Source of the DNA: Luteimonas aestuarii
GTDB taxonomy: Bacteria; Pseudomonadota; Gammaproteobacteria; Xanthomonadales; Xanthomonadaceae
Direction: 5' to 3'
Length of the DNA: 64,000 nucleotides
Assembly: GCF_004357985.1 (NCBI RefSeq)
Contig: NZ_SMTF01000002.1
Location: 310,001 to 374,000, forward strand
Below the pieces are notes generated by a model, which was given only the letters and a program-made list of their open reading frames with translations, made no database searches and was not told the DNA's origin. Numbering within the stretch: position 1 is the first letter of the stretch; each line of letters opens with the position of its first letter. The translations under genes were made by a program, and so were the position numbers. Positions 25,906 through 35,026 of the stretch are shown here, piece by piece.

Positions 25906-27329
25906 TAGCCCCCTCCATCCGACTCGAGCACCCAGGTGTCCTTGGTGCCGCCGCCTTGCGAGGAATTGACCACCAGCGAGCCTTCGCGCAATGCGACGCG
26001 GGTGAGTCCGCCGGGGATCACATGGATGCGCCGCCCACTGAGGATGTAGGGGCGCAGGTCGATGTGGCGCGGCGCCAGCCCGCTTTCGACGAAGGTGGGG
26101 CAGGTGGATAGCGACAGCGTGGGTTGTGCGATGTAGTTCGACGGATTGGCGAGGATGCGCGCGCGGAAGTCCTCGATCTCGGCCTTGGTCGACGCCGGCC
26201 CCACCAGCATGCCGTAGCCACCGGCGCCGTGGACTTCCTTGACTACCAGTTCGTGCAGGTGCTCGAGTGTGTACTGCAGGTCGCCCGGGTCGCGCAGCAT
26301 GCGCGTGGGCACGTTGTGCAGGATGGGCTCTTCGCTCAGGTAGAAGGGGATCATCTCCGGCACGTACGGATATACCGACTTGTCGTCGCCCACGCCGGTG
26401 CCCGGTGCATTGGCCAGGGTCACGTTGCCTGCGCGGTAGGCCTTGAACAGCCCGGGCACGCCCAGCATGGACTCGGGCCGGAAGGTCGCCGGGTCGAGGT
26501 AGTCGTCGTTGATGCGGCGGTAGAGCACGTGTACCCGCTGCGGGCCGCGCGTGGTGCGCATGTAGACCATGTCGTCGCGCACGAACAGGTCCGCGCCTTC
26601 CACCAGCTCCACGCCCATCTGCTGCGCGAGGAAGGCGTGTTCGAAATAGGCCGAGTTGGCCGCGCCCGGGGTCAGCACGGCGACGGTGGGATGGTCGATG
26701 CCGGAAGGTGCCGCCTGGCGCAGGATTTCAAGCAGCGCATCGGGATAGCGCTCGACCGGTGCGATCTGCTGCCGTGCGAACAGTTCCGGCAGCAGCCTGG
26801 CCATCATCCTGCGGTTCTCGAGCATGTACGACACACCCGACGGCACGCGCAGGTTGTCTTCCAGCACGTAGTACTCGCCGTCCCCCGCGCGCACCAGGTC
26901 GATGCCGGAGATGTGCGAATACACGCCGCCGGGCACCTCGAACCCGCGCATCTCGGGGCGGTACTCGCTGTTGTCGAAGACCAGTTCGGCCGGGATGCGG
27001 CCGTCCTTGACGATCCGCTGTTCGCCGTAGATGTCGCCCAGGAACAGGTTCAGCGCGTGCACGCGCTGGCGCAGGCCGGCTTCAAGCATGCGCCACTCGC
27101 TCGCCGGCACGATGCGTGGCACCAGGTCGAACGGAATCAGGCGTTCGTTTCCGGCTTCCTCGCCGTACACGGAGAAGGTGATGCCCACGCGGTGGAACGA
27201 AATCTCGGCTTCGCGCCGCTTGTGCGCGACCAGCGGGTCGGGAGTCTCCTGCAGCCAGCGGTCGTAGGCCGCGTAATGCGGCCGCACGCTGCCGTCCGCG
27301 GCGTGCATTTCGTCGTAACCGTTCGACAT
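25905..27329 (-). CDS. circularly permuted type-2 ATP-grasp protein
   Basis: A 474-residue protein of the CP_ATPgrasp family. Visible segments are AISFHRVGITFSVYG-like (EISFHRVGITFSVYG), IPFDLVPRIVPASEW, LNLFLGDIYGEQRI, YYVLEDNLRVPSGVSYMLEN, VLTPGAANSAYFEHAFLAQQ, RVHVLYRRINDDYLDP and VKEVHGAGGYGMLVGP. This layout is standard for the ligase-like partner of alpha-E proteins. Start ATG at 27329; an internal ATG at 27308 is a weaker alternative. It is the first gene of the ATP-grasp/alpha-E/Anbu operon. The ligation substrate in this system is unknown. Cytoplasmic. Confidence 0.92.
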   Translation of the reverse strand: MSNGYDEMHAADGSVRPHYAAYDRWLQETPDPLVAHKRREAEISFHRVGITFSVYGEEAGNERLIPFDLVPRIVPASEWRMLEAGLRQRVHALNLFLGDIYGEQRIVKDGRIPAELVFDNSEYRPEMRGFEVPGGVYSHISGIDLVRAGDGEYYVLEDNLRVPSGVSYMLENRRMMARLLPELFARQQIAPVERYPDALLEILRQAAPSGIDHPTVAVLTPGAANSAYFEHAFLAQQMGVELVEGADLFVRDDMVYMRTTRGPQRVHVLYRRINDDYLDPATFRPESMLGVPGLFKAYRAGNVTLANAPGTGVGDDKSVYPYVPEMIPFYLSEEPILHNVPTRMLRDPGDLQYTLEHLHELVVKEVHGAGGYGMLVGPASTKAEIEDFRARILANPSNYIAQPTLSLSTCPTFVESGLAPRHIDLRPYILSGRRIHVIPGGLTRVALREGSLVVNSSQGGGTKDTWVLESDGGG

Positions 27330-27732
27330 CTGGCGGCGTGCTCCCGGATCGTCCGTGTGATTCCGTGATAGCACGCACGTCTGGCGTTTGGCTAGACGTT
27401 GTGCATGCGAGGGATTGATTACGGGAGAAACCAGATGGCTGCCGCACGAATTCTGGAACCCTGATTCACCTCGTCATCGCGATGCGATCCGGGGTGGGGC
27501 GAAGAGCCAACGCTACGCGCCGCGAAGGCGGCGGGTGGAAGTTTTCACAGGGGAGCCCCCCGTTACAAAGCCCTCGACTGGTTGACTGCAGCGTCGTCGC
27601 GCCCCAAGGCAGTTCCCTCCAGGACAGGCAGGAGGGCATCTTGCTCGCACGTTCGCGCCCCACATCAGCCGAAGCGTTCGGCGGGACAAGCGCGTCGCCA
27701 CGCCCGACACCAGTGGGTTGCGGCAGCTCCAA
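27330..27732. other. 403-base gap, no gene supported
   Basis: This gap lies between the metK terminator and the ATP-grasp start, both on the minus strand. Bases 27490-27732 carry open frames on both strands that look repeat-derived (peptides rich in Arg, Pro and Ser, no ribosome site). The ATP-grasp promoter should lie at 27330-27420. Confidence 0.4.
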
Positions 27733-27734
27733 AT

Positions 27735-27762
27735 GAAACGGGCCGCGTGGGCGGCCCGTTTC
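27735..27762 (-). terminator. metK intrinsic terminator
   Basis: The perfect hairpin GAAACGGGCCGC, loop GTGG, GCGGCCCGTTTC lies 34 bases past the metK stop. It has short A/T tails on both sides, so it could act in either direction. Confidence 0.75.
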
Positions 27763-27796
27763 GCATTCAGCGCAGGATTCGCGGCCGAGGCCGCTG

Positions 27797-29005
27797 CTAC
27801 AGCTTCGCAGCCTTCTTCAGCTCGTCCGCCTTGTCCGTCTTCTCCCAGGAGAACGCGGTGGCGGTGTGCTTCTTGCCGGCGCCGTCGACGTAGCTGATGT
27901 CCTTCGGCTTGCGGCCGAAGTGGCCGTAGGCGGCGGTGGCCTGGTAGATCGGGTGCTCCAGGTCCAGCATCCGGGTGATGCCGTACGGGCGCAGGTCGAA
28001 GTGCTTGCGGATCAGCTTCTCGATCACGTCGTCGCCGACCTTGCCGGTGCCGAAGGTGGTGACCGAGATCGAGGTCGGCTCGGCCACGCCGATCGCGTAC
28101 GACACCTGCACCTCGCACTTGTCGGCCAGGCCCGCCGCCACGATGTTCTTGGCCACGTAGCGCGCGGCGTAGGCGGCCGAACGGTCCACCTTCGACGGGT
28201 CCTTGCCGCTGAACGCGCCGCCGCCGTGGCGGGCCATGCCGCCGTAGGTGTCGACGATGATCTTGCGGCCGGTCAGGCCGCAGTCGCCCACCGGGCCGCC
28301 GATCACGAACTTGCCGGTCGGGTTGATGTGCACCTTGTTCTTCGGCAGCGCGTCCAGCCACTTCTTCGGCAGCACGGGTACCAGGATCTCGGCGCGCACG
28401 GCCTCGACCAGGTCCTTCTGCTTGATGTCCGGATCGTGCTGCGTGGACAGCACCACGGCATCCAGTCCCAGGATGCTGTTGCCGTCATAGCGCAGGGTGA
28501 CCTGCGACTTGGCGTCCGGGCGCAGCCACTTCAGCCTGCCCTTCTTGCGCACCTTGGCCTGCTGTTCCACCAGGCGATGGCTGTAGTACAGCGGCGCGGG
28601 CATGAACTCCGGCGCCTCGTTGCAGGCGTAGCCGAACATCAGGCCCTGGTCGCCGGCGCCCTGTTCCTCCGGCTTCTTGCGGTCGACGCCCTGGTTGATG
28701 TCGGGCGACTGCTTGCCCAGCATGTTGATGATGGCGCAGGTGTGGCCGTCGAAGCCCACGTCCGAATTGTCGTAGCCGATGTCGTTGATGACCTTGCGCG
28801 CCAGGCCTTCGATGTCGACCCACGCGCTGGTGGTGACCTCGCCGGCGACGATCGCCGCACCGGTCTTGACCATCGTTTCGCAGGCGACGCGCGCGCGCTT
28901 GTCCTGGGCCAGGATCGCGTCCAGCACCGCGTCGGAAATCTGGTCGGCGATCTTGTCCGGATGGCCTTCGGACACCGATTCGGAGGTGAACAGGTAGCTG
29001 GACAT
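27797..29005 (-). CDS. metK: S-adenosylmethionine synthetase
   Basis: A 402-residue enzyme making SAM from methionine and ATP. Motifs are [20 protein letters not shown] (ATP-binding His/Asp), [25 protein letters not shown], the [14 protein letters not shown] phosphate/metal region and [20 protein letters not shown]. Start ATG at 29005 ([14 protein letters not shown]) behind AAGGA; longer readings are rejected. It completes the methyl cycle with metF and ahcY nearby on the same strand. The leader is short and I see no riboswitch. Confidence 0.97.
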   Translation of the reverse strand: MSSYLFTSESVSEGHPDKIADQISDAVLDAILAQDKRARVACETMVKTGAAIVAGEVTTSAWVDIEGLARKVINDIGYDNSDVGFDGHTCAIINMLGKQSPDINQGVDRKKPEEQGAGDQGLMFGYACNEAPEFMPAPLYYSHRLVEQQAKVRKKGRLKWLRPDAKSQVTLRYDGNSILGLDAVVLSTQHDPDIKQKDLVEAVRAEILVPVLPKKWLDALPKNKVHINPTGKFVIGGPVGDCGLTGRKIIVDTYGGMARHGGGAFSGKDPSKVDRSAAYAARYVAKNIVAAGLADKCEVQVSYAIGVAEPTSISVTTFGTGKVGDDVIEKLIRKHFDLRPYGITRMLDLEHPIYQATAAYGHFGRKPKDISYVDGAGKKHTATAFSWEKTDKADELKKAAKL

Positions 29006-29165
29006 CGGGCTTATATCCTTTGATTCGGATGAAAAGATGGGCGCGCATGATACATGCCCGCGCCCGGCGGAGGATAGTGCAGCCGCGGGGGTTGCACGTC
29101 GGTTAATCCGGGCCGTGCCGGTTACAGGGCCAGCACGGTGGTGGTGTCCCCGGCGGCCAGCGCAC

Positions 29166-29870
29166 TCATGTAGCCCAGCACCAGTTCGCTGGTGCGGTAG
29201 CGGCACGCCGGAACAGCAGGAAGAACGCCCGCAGGAAATCCACGTCATCCGCATCGCCGGGCGCGAACAATTCACCAGTCACGCCAGCAACGCCGGCCAA
29301 TGCGGCCAGGTCGAACTGCAGGAACTCCTCGGAGCGCGAACGTGCCTTCTGCCAGTACAGGCGCCACACACGGCCATTGCTCAGGATGCCCCACTACACG
29401 GCGTTGTCGGAAGCGACTTCGACGCGACTCAGGTAGCGCAGCATCTGGCTGGACGGGGTGCCGGCATCGAGCGGATCGTTTCCCTCGCTTCGGTCCAGCG
29501 GTCGGTTCCAGCGCTTTGCCTCGACGATGGCCTTGCCATGCCGGTAGCGACGCACGTCGCTGCTTTCCGCCCGCGCTTTGCGCTTGTCGTCTGAAGACCC
29601 GAACAGCAGGTAATCCGGCACGTCGTGGCGGCCATGCGCGCTGGTGTTGGCTTGCGAACTGCGATCCGTCCATCCCAGCGCGTCGAGCACGGGCTCGATG
29701 ATGTCTTCCTCGGTCTGCGCCTCGTTCCAGCTGCCGGCATCGTTGACATCGGCGTAGATGCGGCGGATCGCATCACGGAAGGCGAGGAATTCCTGTTCGG
29801 AATCCAGCCAGCCACGGGTATCGCGGATGCCTTCGCGCAGGAAGTCGGAAGAAAACAGCAGTCCGTGCAT
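29166..29870 (-). pseudogene. broken N-terminus of a type IIG/Eco57I-like restriction-modification gene
   Basis: The start MHGLLFSSDFLREGIRDTRG leads to WNEAQTEEDIIEPVLDALGW, VPDYLLFGS and KAIVEAKRW (PD-(D/E)xK-like order: D...x(n)...E-x-K). A QMLRYLSRVEVASDNAV segment then meets a TAG at 29394-29396. Reading on in the same frame gives WGILSNGRVWRLYWQKARSR, LQFDLAALAGV and [14 protein letters not shown], the expected continuation, before a second stop. The methyltransferase part of such enzymes (usually more than 800 residues in total) is missing. The TAG probably arose from a CAG or similar codon. This was a defence gene and is now a remnant. Confidence 0.75.
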
Positions 29871-29977
29871 GAAGTGGTTTGATGTGGAATGTCGGGTGAT
29901 GGTAACGGCTGCGTGCTGCGTCGGGCGGTTGTGGGTTTCGGAGGGTCTGCAAATGCAAGGAGCCATCGACGCCTGAA

Positions 29978-30019
29978 GGAAGTTATACCACCGTCACTTG
30001 TTACGGTGGTATAACTTCC
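29978..30019. repeat. perfect 17-bp inverted repeat upstream of the nucleotidyltransferase
   Basis: GGAAGTTATACCACCGT (29978-29994), an 8-base loop and ACGGTGGTATAACTTCC (30003-30019). It lies 25 bases before the ATG of the downstream gene and 108 bases before the start of the divergent RM remnant. TATAAC/TATACC could serve as -10 elements in either direction, so it may be an operator. Confidence 0.7.
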
Positions 30020-30043
30020 CGCCAAGCCCCACGGGAGCCCGCC

Positions 30044-31093
30044 ATGGCCCTGTATCGCGAACTCTCCGCCGCCGCGCAGGCGGCGTATGCGGAACTGTAC
30101 GAGCAGGTGCAGGTAGCCGAGGCATCGCGGTCGCCTGCGTTCCTGACCGGCAAGGTCGGCTGGAAGACCATCAAGGGCCGACGCTACGGCTATTGGCAGT
30201 TCAAGGAGATCGACGGCCACAAGCGCGAGTACTACCTGGGGCCGGAAGGCCCGGCGGTGGATGCGATCGAGCGCGCGCGCCTGCAGGGTGCGCCGGCGCT
30301 GGATGCGGTGTCGCGACAGGCGGCGGCCGCGGTGGCGCAGGGCAACCAGGTCACGCCGGCGAAACAGTTCCGCATCGTCAAGCGCTTCGCGGACTACCAG
30401 TTCTTCCGCGCCGGCGGGTTGCTGGTGGGCACGCATGCCTTCCTTGCGCTGGGCAACCAGCTGGGCGTGGCATGGGGGAGCGGTACGCGCACACTGGACC
30501 TGGACTTTGCGCACGCAGGGCCGGGTGGCAACGTGGCGGTGGCCTTGCCGGCAGACCTGAAGACCAGCCTGCACGATGCGCTGGCCTCGCTGGAGATGGG
30601 CTTCCTGCCGGCCCTGGGCGGCAGCAAGGGATTCGCCAGCAATTACATGAGCGAGAAGGAACCGGACCTGCGCGTGGACTTCCTGACGATGCGTCGCCGC
30701 AACAACGATGAGGTGCAGATGCCGGACCTGGGCGTGGCGCTGGTGCCTTTGAAGTTCATGGAGTACCTGCTGGAGCGGCCGGGGCAGGGCGTGCTGCTGG
30801 ATCGCGCCGATGCCTGCATGGTCAACCTGCCCGATCCTGCGCGCTACGGCCTGCACAAATTGCTGGTGGCGGCCGAGCGCGGGCCGCGCCATGCGAAGTA
30901 CCGCAAGGACATCCTGCAGGCACTGGCGCTGATCGAGTGGCATCTGGAACGCGCCCCGGCGTTGCTGGCCGATGCGTGGCAGGACCTGGTCGCGCGTGGC
31001 ACGGGCTGGGAAAAGCGCGCGCGGGAATCATTAGCCCATGCGCCGACCGCGCAACAGCGGCTGCTGACGCACTTCGAACAGTTGGTGCGCTGA
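30044..31093 (+). CDS. GSU2403-type nucleotidyltransferase-fold protein
   Basis: A 349-residue protein. Residues 124-133 (GGLLVGTHAF) and GSGTRTLDLDFAH with D152 and D154 make the nucleotidyltransferase G-S...D-x-D signature; D212 in LRVDFLT is the likely third carboxylate. This is the NTP_transf_8 / GSU2403 pattern. The N-terminal ~100 residues are basic and contain WKTIKGRRYGYWQF, resembling a small substrate-binding module. The C-terminus is helical (HKLLVAAERGPRHAKYRKDI). The start is ATG at 30044 with GGGAG upstream. Homologues are often near mobile or defence genes; here it is divergent from a broken restriction gene. Substrate is unknown. Confidence 0.82.
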   Translation: MALYRELSAAAQAAYAELYEQVQVAEASRSPAFLTGKVGWKTIKGRRYGYWQFKEIDGHKREYYLGPEGPAVDAIERARLQGAPALDAVSRQAAAAVAQGNQVTPAKQFRIVKRFADYQFFRAGGLLVGTHAFLALGNQLGVAWGSGTRTLDLDFAHAGPGGNVAVALPADLKTSLHDALASLEMGFLPALGGSKGFASNYMSEKEPDLRVDFLTMRRRNNDEVQMPDLGVALVPLKFMEYLLERPGQGVLLDRADACMVNLPDPARYGLHKLLVAAERGPRHAKYRKDILQALALIEWHLERAPALLADAWQDLVARGTGWEKRARESLAHAPTAQQRLLTHFEQLVR

Positions 31094-31194
31094 AACCGTC
31101 GCGCTGTCATGACGTGGTCGCCAAATCGCAACACCGCTGTCGCGTTGGCGGCGCAGGCTGCCGGCCAACCGGGCCGACCCCGAGGGGTGTTCGC

Positions 31195-32013
31195 ATGGCA
31201 CTGCCGACCGCGCCACAGCCGCATCGCACCGTGTTCGTCTCCGACGTGCACCTGGGTTCGCGCCATTGCCACGCGGCGGAGCTGGCGCGCTTCCTCGCCG
31301 GACTGCGCTGCGAGCGCCTCTACCTGGTGGGCGACATCGTCGACCTGTGGTGGATGGCCAAGCGCCGCGCCAGCTGGCACCACGCGCACAATGCGGTGGT
31401 GGAAGCGCTGCACGCGTTGCGCCGCGCCGGGACGGAGATCATCTACATCCCGGGCAACCACGACCGCGCCGTGCGCCGCATCTGCGGGCTGGTGCTGCCG
31501 ACGATGCAGGTGCGGCGGCGCGCGATCCACGCCACGGCCGATGGCCGGCGGCTGCTGGTGGTGCACGGCGACGACTACGACGGCATCACGCATTTCGGCG
31601 GACTGCAGGAAGAGTTCGGCGACTGGCTGTACTACCGCATCCTGACCGGCAACGGATGGTTGAACGCGGTCCGCCGCCGCTTCGGGTTGCGTTACTGGTC
31701 GCTGTCGGAATTCCTGAAATCCAAAAGCAGCGCAGCCGAGCGCTACATCGAACGCTTCGTACAGGCGGGACTGGACGATGCGCGCCGCCGTGGCCTGGAC
31801 GGCATCGTCTGCGGCCACATCCATCGCGCCGGCCTGGTGCAGCGCGATGGTCTGGTCTATGCCAACGATGGCGACTGGGTGGAGAGCCTGACCGCGCTGG
31901 TCGAGGCGCGCGACGGCACGCTGCGGCTGCTGTCGCACCATGGCGAGGTGCTGGCGGAGGTCCCGCCGCGGCTGTACCTGGTGCAGGCCGATACGATTCC
32001 GCGGGCGGCGTAA
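31195..32013 (+). CDS. calcineurin-like phosphoesterase, UDP-2,3-diacylglucosamine hydrolase type
   Basis: A 272-residue metallophosphoesterase. The metal motifs are in order: VFVSDVHLGSRHC, LYLVGDIVDLWWM, IYIPGNHDRAVR, VVHGDDYDGI and VCGHIHRAG. The order and the DVHLG/GDIVDLW spacing fit LpxH-like enzymes, which remove UMP from UDP-diacylglucosamine in lipid A synthesis. The body (EFGDWLYYRILTGNGWLNAV) is longer than E. coli LpxH, as in the paralogues common in xanthomonads. Start ATG at 31195 behind GAGGGG. Cytoplasmic face of the membrane. Exact substrate is inferred. Confidence 0.85.
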   Translation: MALPTAPQPHRTVFVSDVHLGSRHCHAAELARFLAGLRCERLYLVGDIVDLWWMAKRRASWHHAHNAVVEALHALRRAGTEIIYIPGNHDRAVRRICGLVLPTMQVRRRAIHATADGRRLLVVHGDDYDGITHFGGLQEEFGDWLYYRILTGNGWLNAVRRRFGLRYWSLSEFLKSKSSAAERYIERFVQAGLDDARRRGLDGIVCGHIHRAGLVQRDGLVYANDGDWVESLTALVEARDGTLRLLSHHGEVLAEVPPRLYLVQADTIPRAA

Positions 32014-32044
32014 GGCGCAATGCATTGAGTCGCTGCACTTCCGC

Positions 32045-32085
32045 TCCCTCCCCCGCCTGCGGGGGAGGGCCGGGGTGGGGGTGCT
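32045..32085. repeat. GC-rich hairpin repeat, second copy
   Basis: CCCTCCCCCG with CGGGGGAGGG, followed by CGGGGTGGGGG. Same hairpin-and-tail design as 21129-21178. It lies in the 87-base gap before the YdjM-like gene. Confidence 0.6.
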
Positions 32086-32100
32086 CTTACAATACGCCGC

Positions 32101-33144
32101 ATGGATTCGATCACGCAGATTCTTCTGGGCGCTTCTGTCGCCGCCGTGGTGGTGCCCGCGCACCATCGCCGCGCCGCACTGCTTGCCGGCGCGGCGCTCG
32201 GCACCTTGCCCGACCTCGACTCGTTGCCCATCGCGCTGTTCACCGATGACCCGGTCGCGTTGATGACACTGCACCGCGGCTTCAGCCATTCGCTTTTCGT
32301 ATTGCCGCTGGTGGCCTGGGCGATCTGGGCGTTCTTCCGCAGCCGCGGCAAGCGCGTGGCCGAGGCGCCGATGCGCTGGTTCTGGGCGATCCAGCTGGCG
32401 CTGGTGACGCATCCGCTGCTCGATGCCTTCACCGTCTACGGCACCCAGTTGCTGTGGCCGCTGCAGCCGCATCCGGCGATGTGGTCCAGCGTGTTCATCA
32501 TCGACCCGCTGTACACGCTCTGGCTGCTGATCGGCATGGGGGTGGCCGCGTTCGCCGGTCCGCGGCGCATCGCCCGTCCCATGCTGGTGGCGGGGCTGGC
32601 GTTGAGTACGGTGTACCTCGGCTGGTCCCTCGTGGCGAAGGGGATGGTCGAGCGCGAGGCGGAACGTTCGTTGGCCGCACTCGGCCTGCAGGACACGCCG
32701 CGCTTCTCGGTGCCGATGCCGTTCAACACGCTGCTCTGGCGGGTGGTGGCGATCACGCCGGAAGGCTATGTCATCGGCGACCGCTCGGTGGTGGCCGATC
32801 GCGGGCCGATGCACTTCGAGCGCCACGCCAGCGACGTCGAGGCGCTGGCGGCTGTTTCCGGCATCCATGCGGTGCAGCGCCTGCAGTGGTTCAACCGCGG
32901 GTTCATGCGCGCGGAAGTGCGCGACGGCGAACTGGTGCTCAGCGACCTGCGCATGGGACTGGAGCCGGAGTACGCGTTCAACTTCGTCGTGGCCCGCGCC
33001 GATGGCGATGGCGGCTGGCGATCGATCCCGCCCCGGCAGCTGGAATCGGCCTACCGGGCGCCGGTGGAAGAGGGCGGCGTCATGTCGGCGCTTGCCGGGA
33101 TGTGGGCCCGCATCTGGACGCAGCCGGTGGCGCCGGCTCAGTAG
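32101..33144 (+). CDS. YdjM-type membrane-bound metal-dependent hydrolase
   Basis: A 347-residue protein: N-terminal MDSITQILLGASVAAVVVP, then GTLPDLDSLPIALFTDDPVA and HRGFSHSLFVLPLVAW, the Asp/His motifs typical of the YdjM/YbcI hydrolase family. Five or so transmembrane segments occupy residues 1-185. The C-terminal ~160 residues are soluble (AITPEGYVIGDRSVVADRG, FNRGFMRAEVRDGELVLSDL) and probably periplasmic. Its end overlaps the convergent methyltransferase gene by seven bases. Function of the family is not established. Confidence 0.85.
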   Translation: MDSITQILLGASVAAVVVPAHHRRAALLAGAALGTLPDLDSLPIALFTDDPVALMTLHRGFSHSLFVLPLVAWAIWAFFRSRGKRVAEAPMRWFWAIQLALVTHPLLDAFTVYGTQLLWPLQPHPAMWSSVFIIDPLYTLWLLIGMGVAAFAGPRRIARPMLVAGLALSTVYLGWSLVAKGMVEREAERSLAALGLQDTPRFSVPMPFNTLLWRVVAITPEGYVIGDRSVVADRGPMHFERHASDVEALAAVSGIHAVQRLQWFNRGFMRAEVRDGELVLSDLRMGLEPEYAFNFVVARADGDGGWRSIPPRQLESAYRAPVEEGGVMSALAGMWARIWTQPVAPAQ

Positions 33145-33965
33145 ACCGTCGCGCGGGCCTGCACGAAGGAAAAGAAGAACACCGCGTCGGGGTCGTTCTG
33201 CACCTGCTGCATCTCGCTGCGCACGCCGGCCACGGTGGCGTCGTCCACCTTCCCCTCGGCCAGCAGCTGGTCGGCCGCCGACAGCAACAGTTCCTCCCAG
33301 AACGCGATCATCTGCTTGCGTCGCGCCGGGTCGCGGTTGTCCAGGTGGAAGGTCTTGATCGAGGTGGCGACGTCGCGGAAGCCGCCGCCAAGCAGCAGGT
33401 TGCCGAGTTTCGCGCCGACGAAGGGGTCGCCACCGCTGTCGATCTGGAAGTCGTTGAAGGCCATCCAGTATCGCCACACGTTCGGCGAGTAAGGGTCGAG
33501 CAGGAACGAGGCGTTCATGACCTCGGTGACGTAGACCGGCGATCCCGGCGACAGTACGCGGCGGACTTCGGCCAGCACGCGTGCCGGCGACGGGACGTGT
33601 TCGAGCACCCAGCACAGGAATGCCGCATCGAAGCTGCGCGGCTCGAACGGCAGTTCGGAGGCATTGGCTTGCTGAAGCGCATAGCGACCATCGAGCCAGG
33701 GCTTCGCGCCGAGGTTCTCGCGCGCGGCCTGGAGTTGCGCGTCGCTGAGGTCGACGCAGGTCACGTGCAGGTCGGGGAAGCGGCGCAGCAGGATTTCGGT
33801 CTGCGCGCCCACGCCGCTGCCGACCTCCAGCAGCCGGCGCGCGCCGGGATAGTCGATGTCGTGGAACACGGTGGATTCGGCCAGGCGGGCCTGCTTGACC
33901 AGCCGCGCCTGCTCGGTGCGGGAGAATCCGTGGACGTAGGGCGCGGAAGGGGCGTGGGCGGCCAT
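33138..33965 (-). CDS. class I SAM-dependent methyltransferase
   Basis: A 275-residue Rossmann-fold methyltransferase. Motif I is RRLLEVGSGVGAQTEILLRR, motif II VTCVDLSDAQL, then PFEPRSFDAAFLCWVLEHVP and RRVLSPGSPVYVTEVMNAS. The start is ATG at 33965, ahead of MAAHAPSAPYVHGFSRTEQA. The C-terminal third (KTFHLDNRDPARRKQMIAFW) is family-specific. It lies nine bases downstream of dusB and is probably cotranscribed. No signal peptide. Substrate unknown. Confidence 0.88.
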   Translation of the reverse strand: MAAHAPSAPYVHGFSRTEQARLVKQARLAESTVFHDIDYPGARRLLEVGSGVGAQTEILLRRFPDLHVTCVDLSDAQLQAARENLGAKPWLDGRYALQQANASELPFEPRSFDAAFLCWVLEHVPSPARVLAEVRRVLSPGSPVYVTEVMNASFLLDPYSPNVWRYWMAFNDFQIDSGGDPFVGAKLGNLLLGGGFRDVATSIKTFHLDNRDPARRKQMIAFWEELLLSAADQLLAEGKVDDATVAGVRSEMQQVQNDPDAVFFFSFVQARATVY

Positions 33966-33973
33966 GGCTTGGC

Positions 33974-34972
33974 TCAGGCAGCGACGGGCAGTTCCGGCGA
34001 CACGCCCGCCACCAGCGCGTCGAAGTAGTCGCGCGTCAGCCGCAGCTGCGCGTCTGCGCTGTCGGCGCGGTTGACCACGCTGCGGAAGGCCGCGTTGTCG
34101 GGACGATCCTTGGCGTACCACCCCAGGTGCTTGCGCGCGATGCGCACGCCGGCCTGTTCGCCGTAGAAGTCGTGCAGGGCCTGCAGGTGGCCGAGCAGGA
34201 TGTCGCGCACCTCGGCCAGCGGGGGCTCGGGCAGCGTGTCGCCGGTGGCGAGGAAGTGCGCGATCTCGCGGAAGATCCATGGCCGCCCCTGCGCGGCGCG
34301 GCCAATCATCACGGCGTCGGCGCCGGTATGGCGGAGCACGTGCAGCGCCTTGCGTGGCGAATCGATATCGCCATTGGCGATGACGGGGATGCGGAGGTCG
34401 GCCTTGATCGCGGCGATGGTGTCGTACTCGGCGTTGCCGGTGTACTGCTGGTCGCGCGTGCGGCCATGCACGGCCAACGCAGCGATGCCGCTGTCCTGCG
34501 CGATCCGCGCGATGGCGGGGGCGTTGCGCCGGTCCGGCGCCCAGCCGGTGCGGATCTTCAGCGTCACCGGCACATCGACTGCCCGCACGACGGCGTCGAG
34601 GATGCGCGCCACCAGCGCCTCGTCCTGCATCAGCGCGGACCCGGCCCAGGCATTGCACACCTTCTTGGCCGGGCAGCCCATGTTGATGTCGATGATCTGC
34701 GCGCCGTGGCCGGCGTTGTACTTGGCCGCCTCGGCCATCACCGCGGGCACGGTGCCGGCGATCTGCACGCTGATCGGGTCCGGCTCGCCCACGTGGTCCA
34801 TGCGGTGCAGCGACTTGCGCGTGGTCCAGAAGCGCGGGTCGCTGGTGGTCATCTCGGACACGGCCAACCCCGTGCCCAGCCGCTTGCACAGCTGCCGGAA
34901 CGGCTTGTCGGTCACGCCCGCCATCGGGGCGAGGATCACCTTCGGGTCGATGGCGTGGGGGCCGATGCGCAT
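33974..34972 (-). CDS. dusB: tRNA-dihydrouridine synthase B
   Basis: A 332-residue FMN TIM-barrel enzyme that reduces uridines in tRNA. Signature segments are VILAPMAGVTDKPFRQLC, ISVQIAGTVPAVMAEAA, IDINMGCPAKKVCN (active-site Cys), ALAVHGRTRDQQYTG, PVIANGDIDSPRKA and AVMIGRAAQGRPW. The length and KKVCN motif fit DusB. In many gammaproteobacteria dusB precedes fis; here a methyltransferase follows instead. Start ATG at 34972. Confidence 0.95.
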   Translation of the reverse strand: MRIGPHAIDPKVILAPMAGVTDKPFRQLCKRLGTGLAVSEMTTSDPRFWTTRKSLHRMDHVGEPDPISVQIAGTVPAVMAEAAKYNAGHGAQIIDINMGCPAKKVCNAWAGSALMQDEALVARILDAVVRAVDVPVTLKIRTGWAPDRRNAPAIARIAQDSGIAALAVHGRTRDQQYTGNAEYDTIAAIKADLRIPVIANGDIDSPRKALHVLRHTGADAVMIGRAAQGRPWIFREIAHFLATGDTLPEPPLAEVRDILLGHLQALHDFYGEQAGVRIARKHLGWYAKDRPDNAAFRSVVNRADSADAQLRLTRDYFDALVAGVSPELPVAA

Positions 34973-35026
34973 GGCGGCATTGTCGCAGGCGCGTGCAGCC
35001 GGGGCGAGTTGGCCGGGCGGACGCGT

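Noticed and set aside
25724..25918. 64-residue frame reading MSIRDRVMTPRHARTV
   Set aside because: It coincides with the double inverted repeat; peptides of this type are repeat-derived.
27466..27736. Overlapping 84-88-residue frames on both strands near metK
   Set aside because: No ribosome site, Arg/Pro/Ser-rich composition and symmetrical coding potential point to a repeat rather than a gene.
28960..29110. SAM riboswitch upstream of metK
   Set aside because: The leader is short and lacks conserved blocks of any SAM riboswitch class that I know.
30844..33615. 923-residue open frame on the minus strand
   Set aside because: It is antisense to the nucleotidyltransferase, phosphoesterase and YdjM genes. 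Its peptide is rich in His, Gln, Arg and Ala with no domain, typical of high-GC antisense frames.
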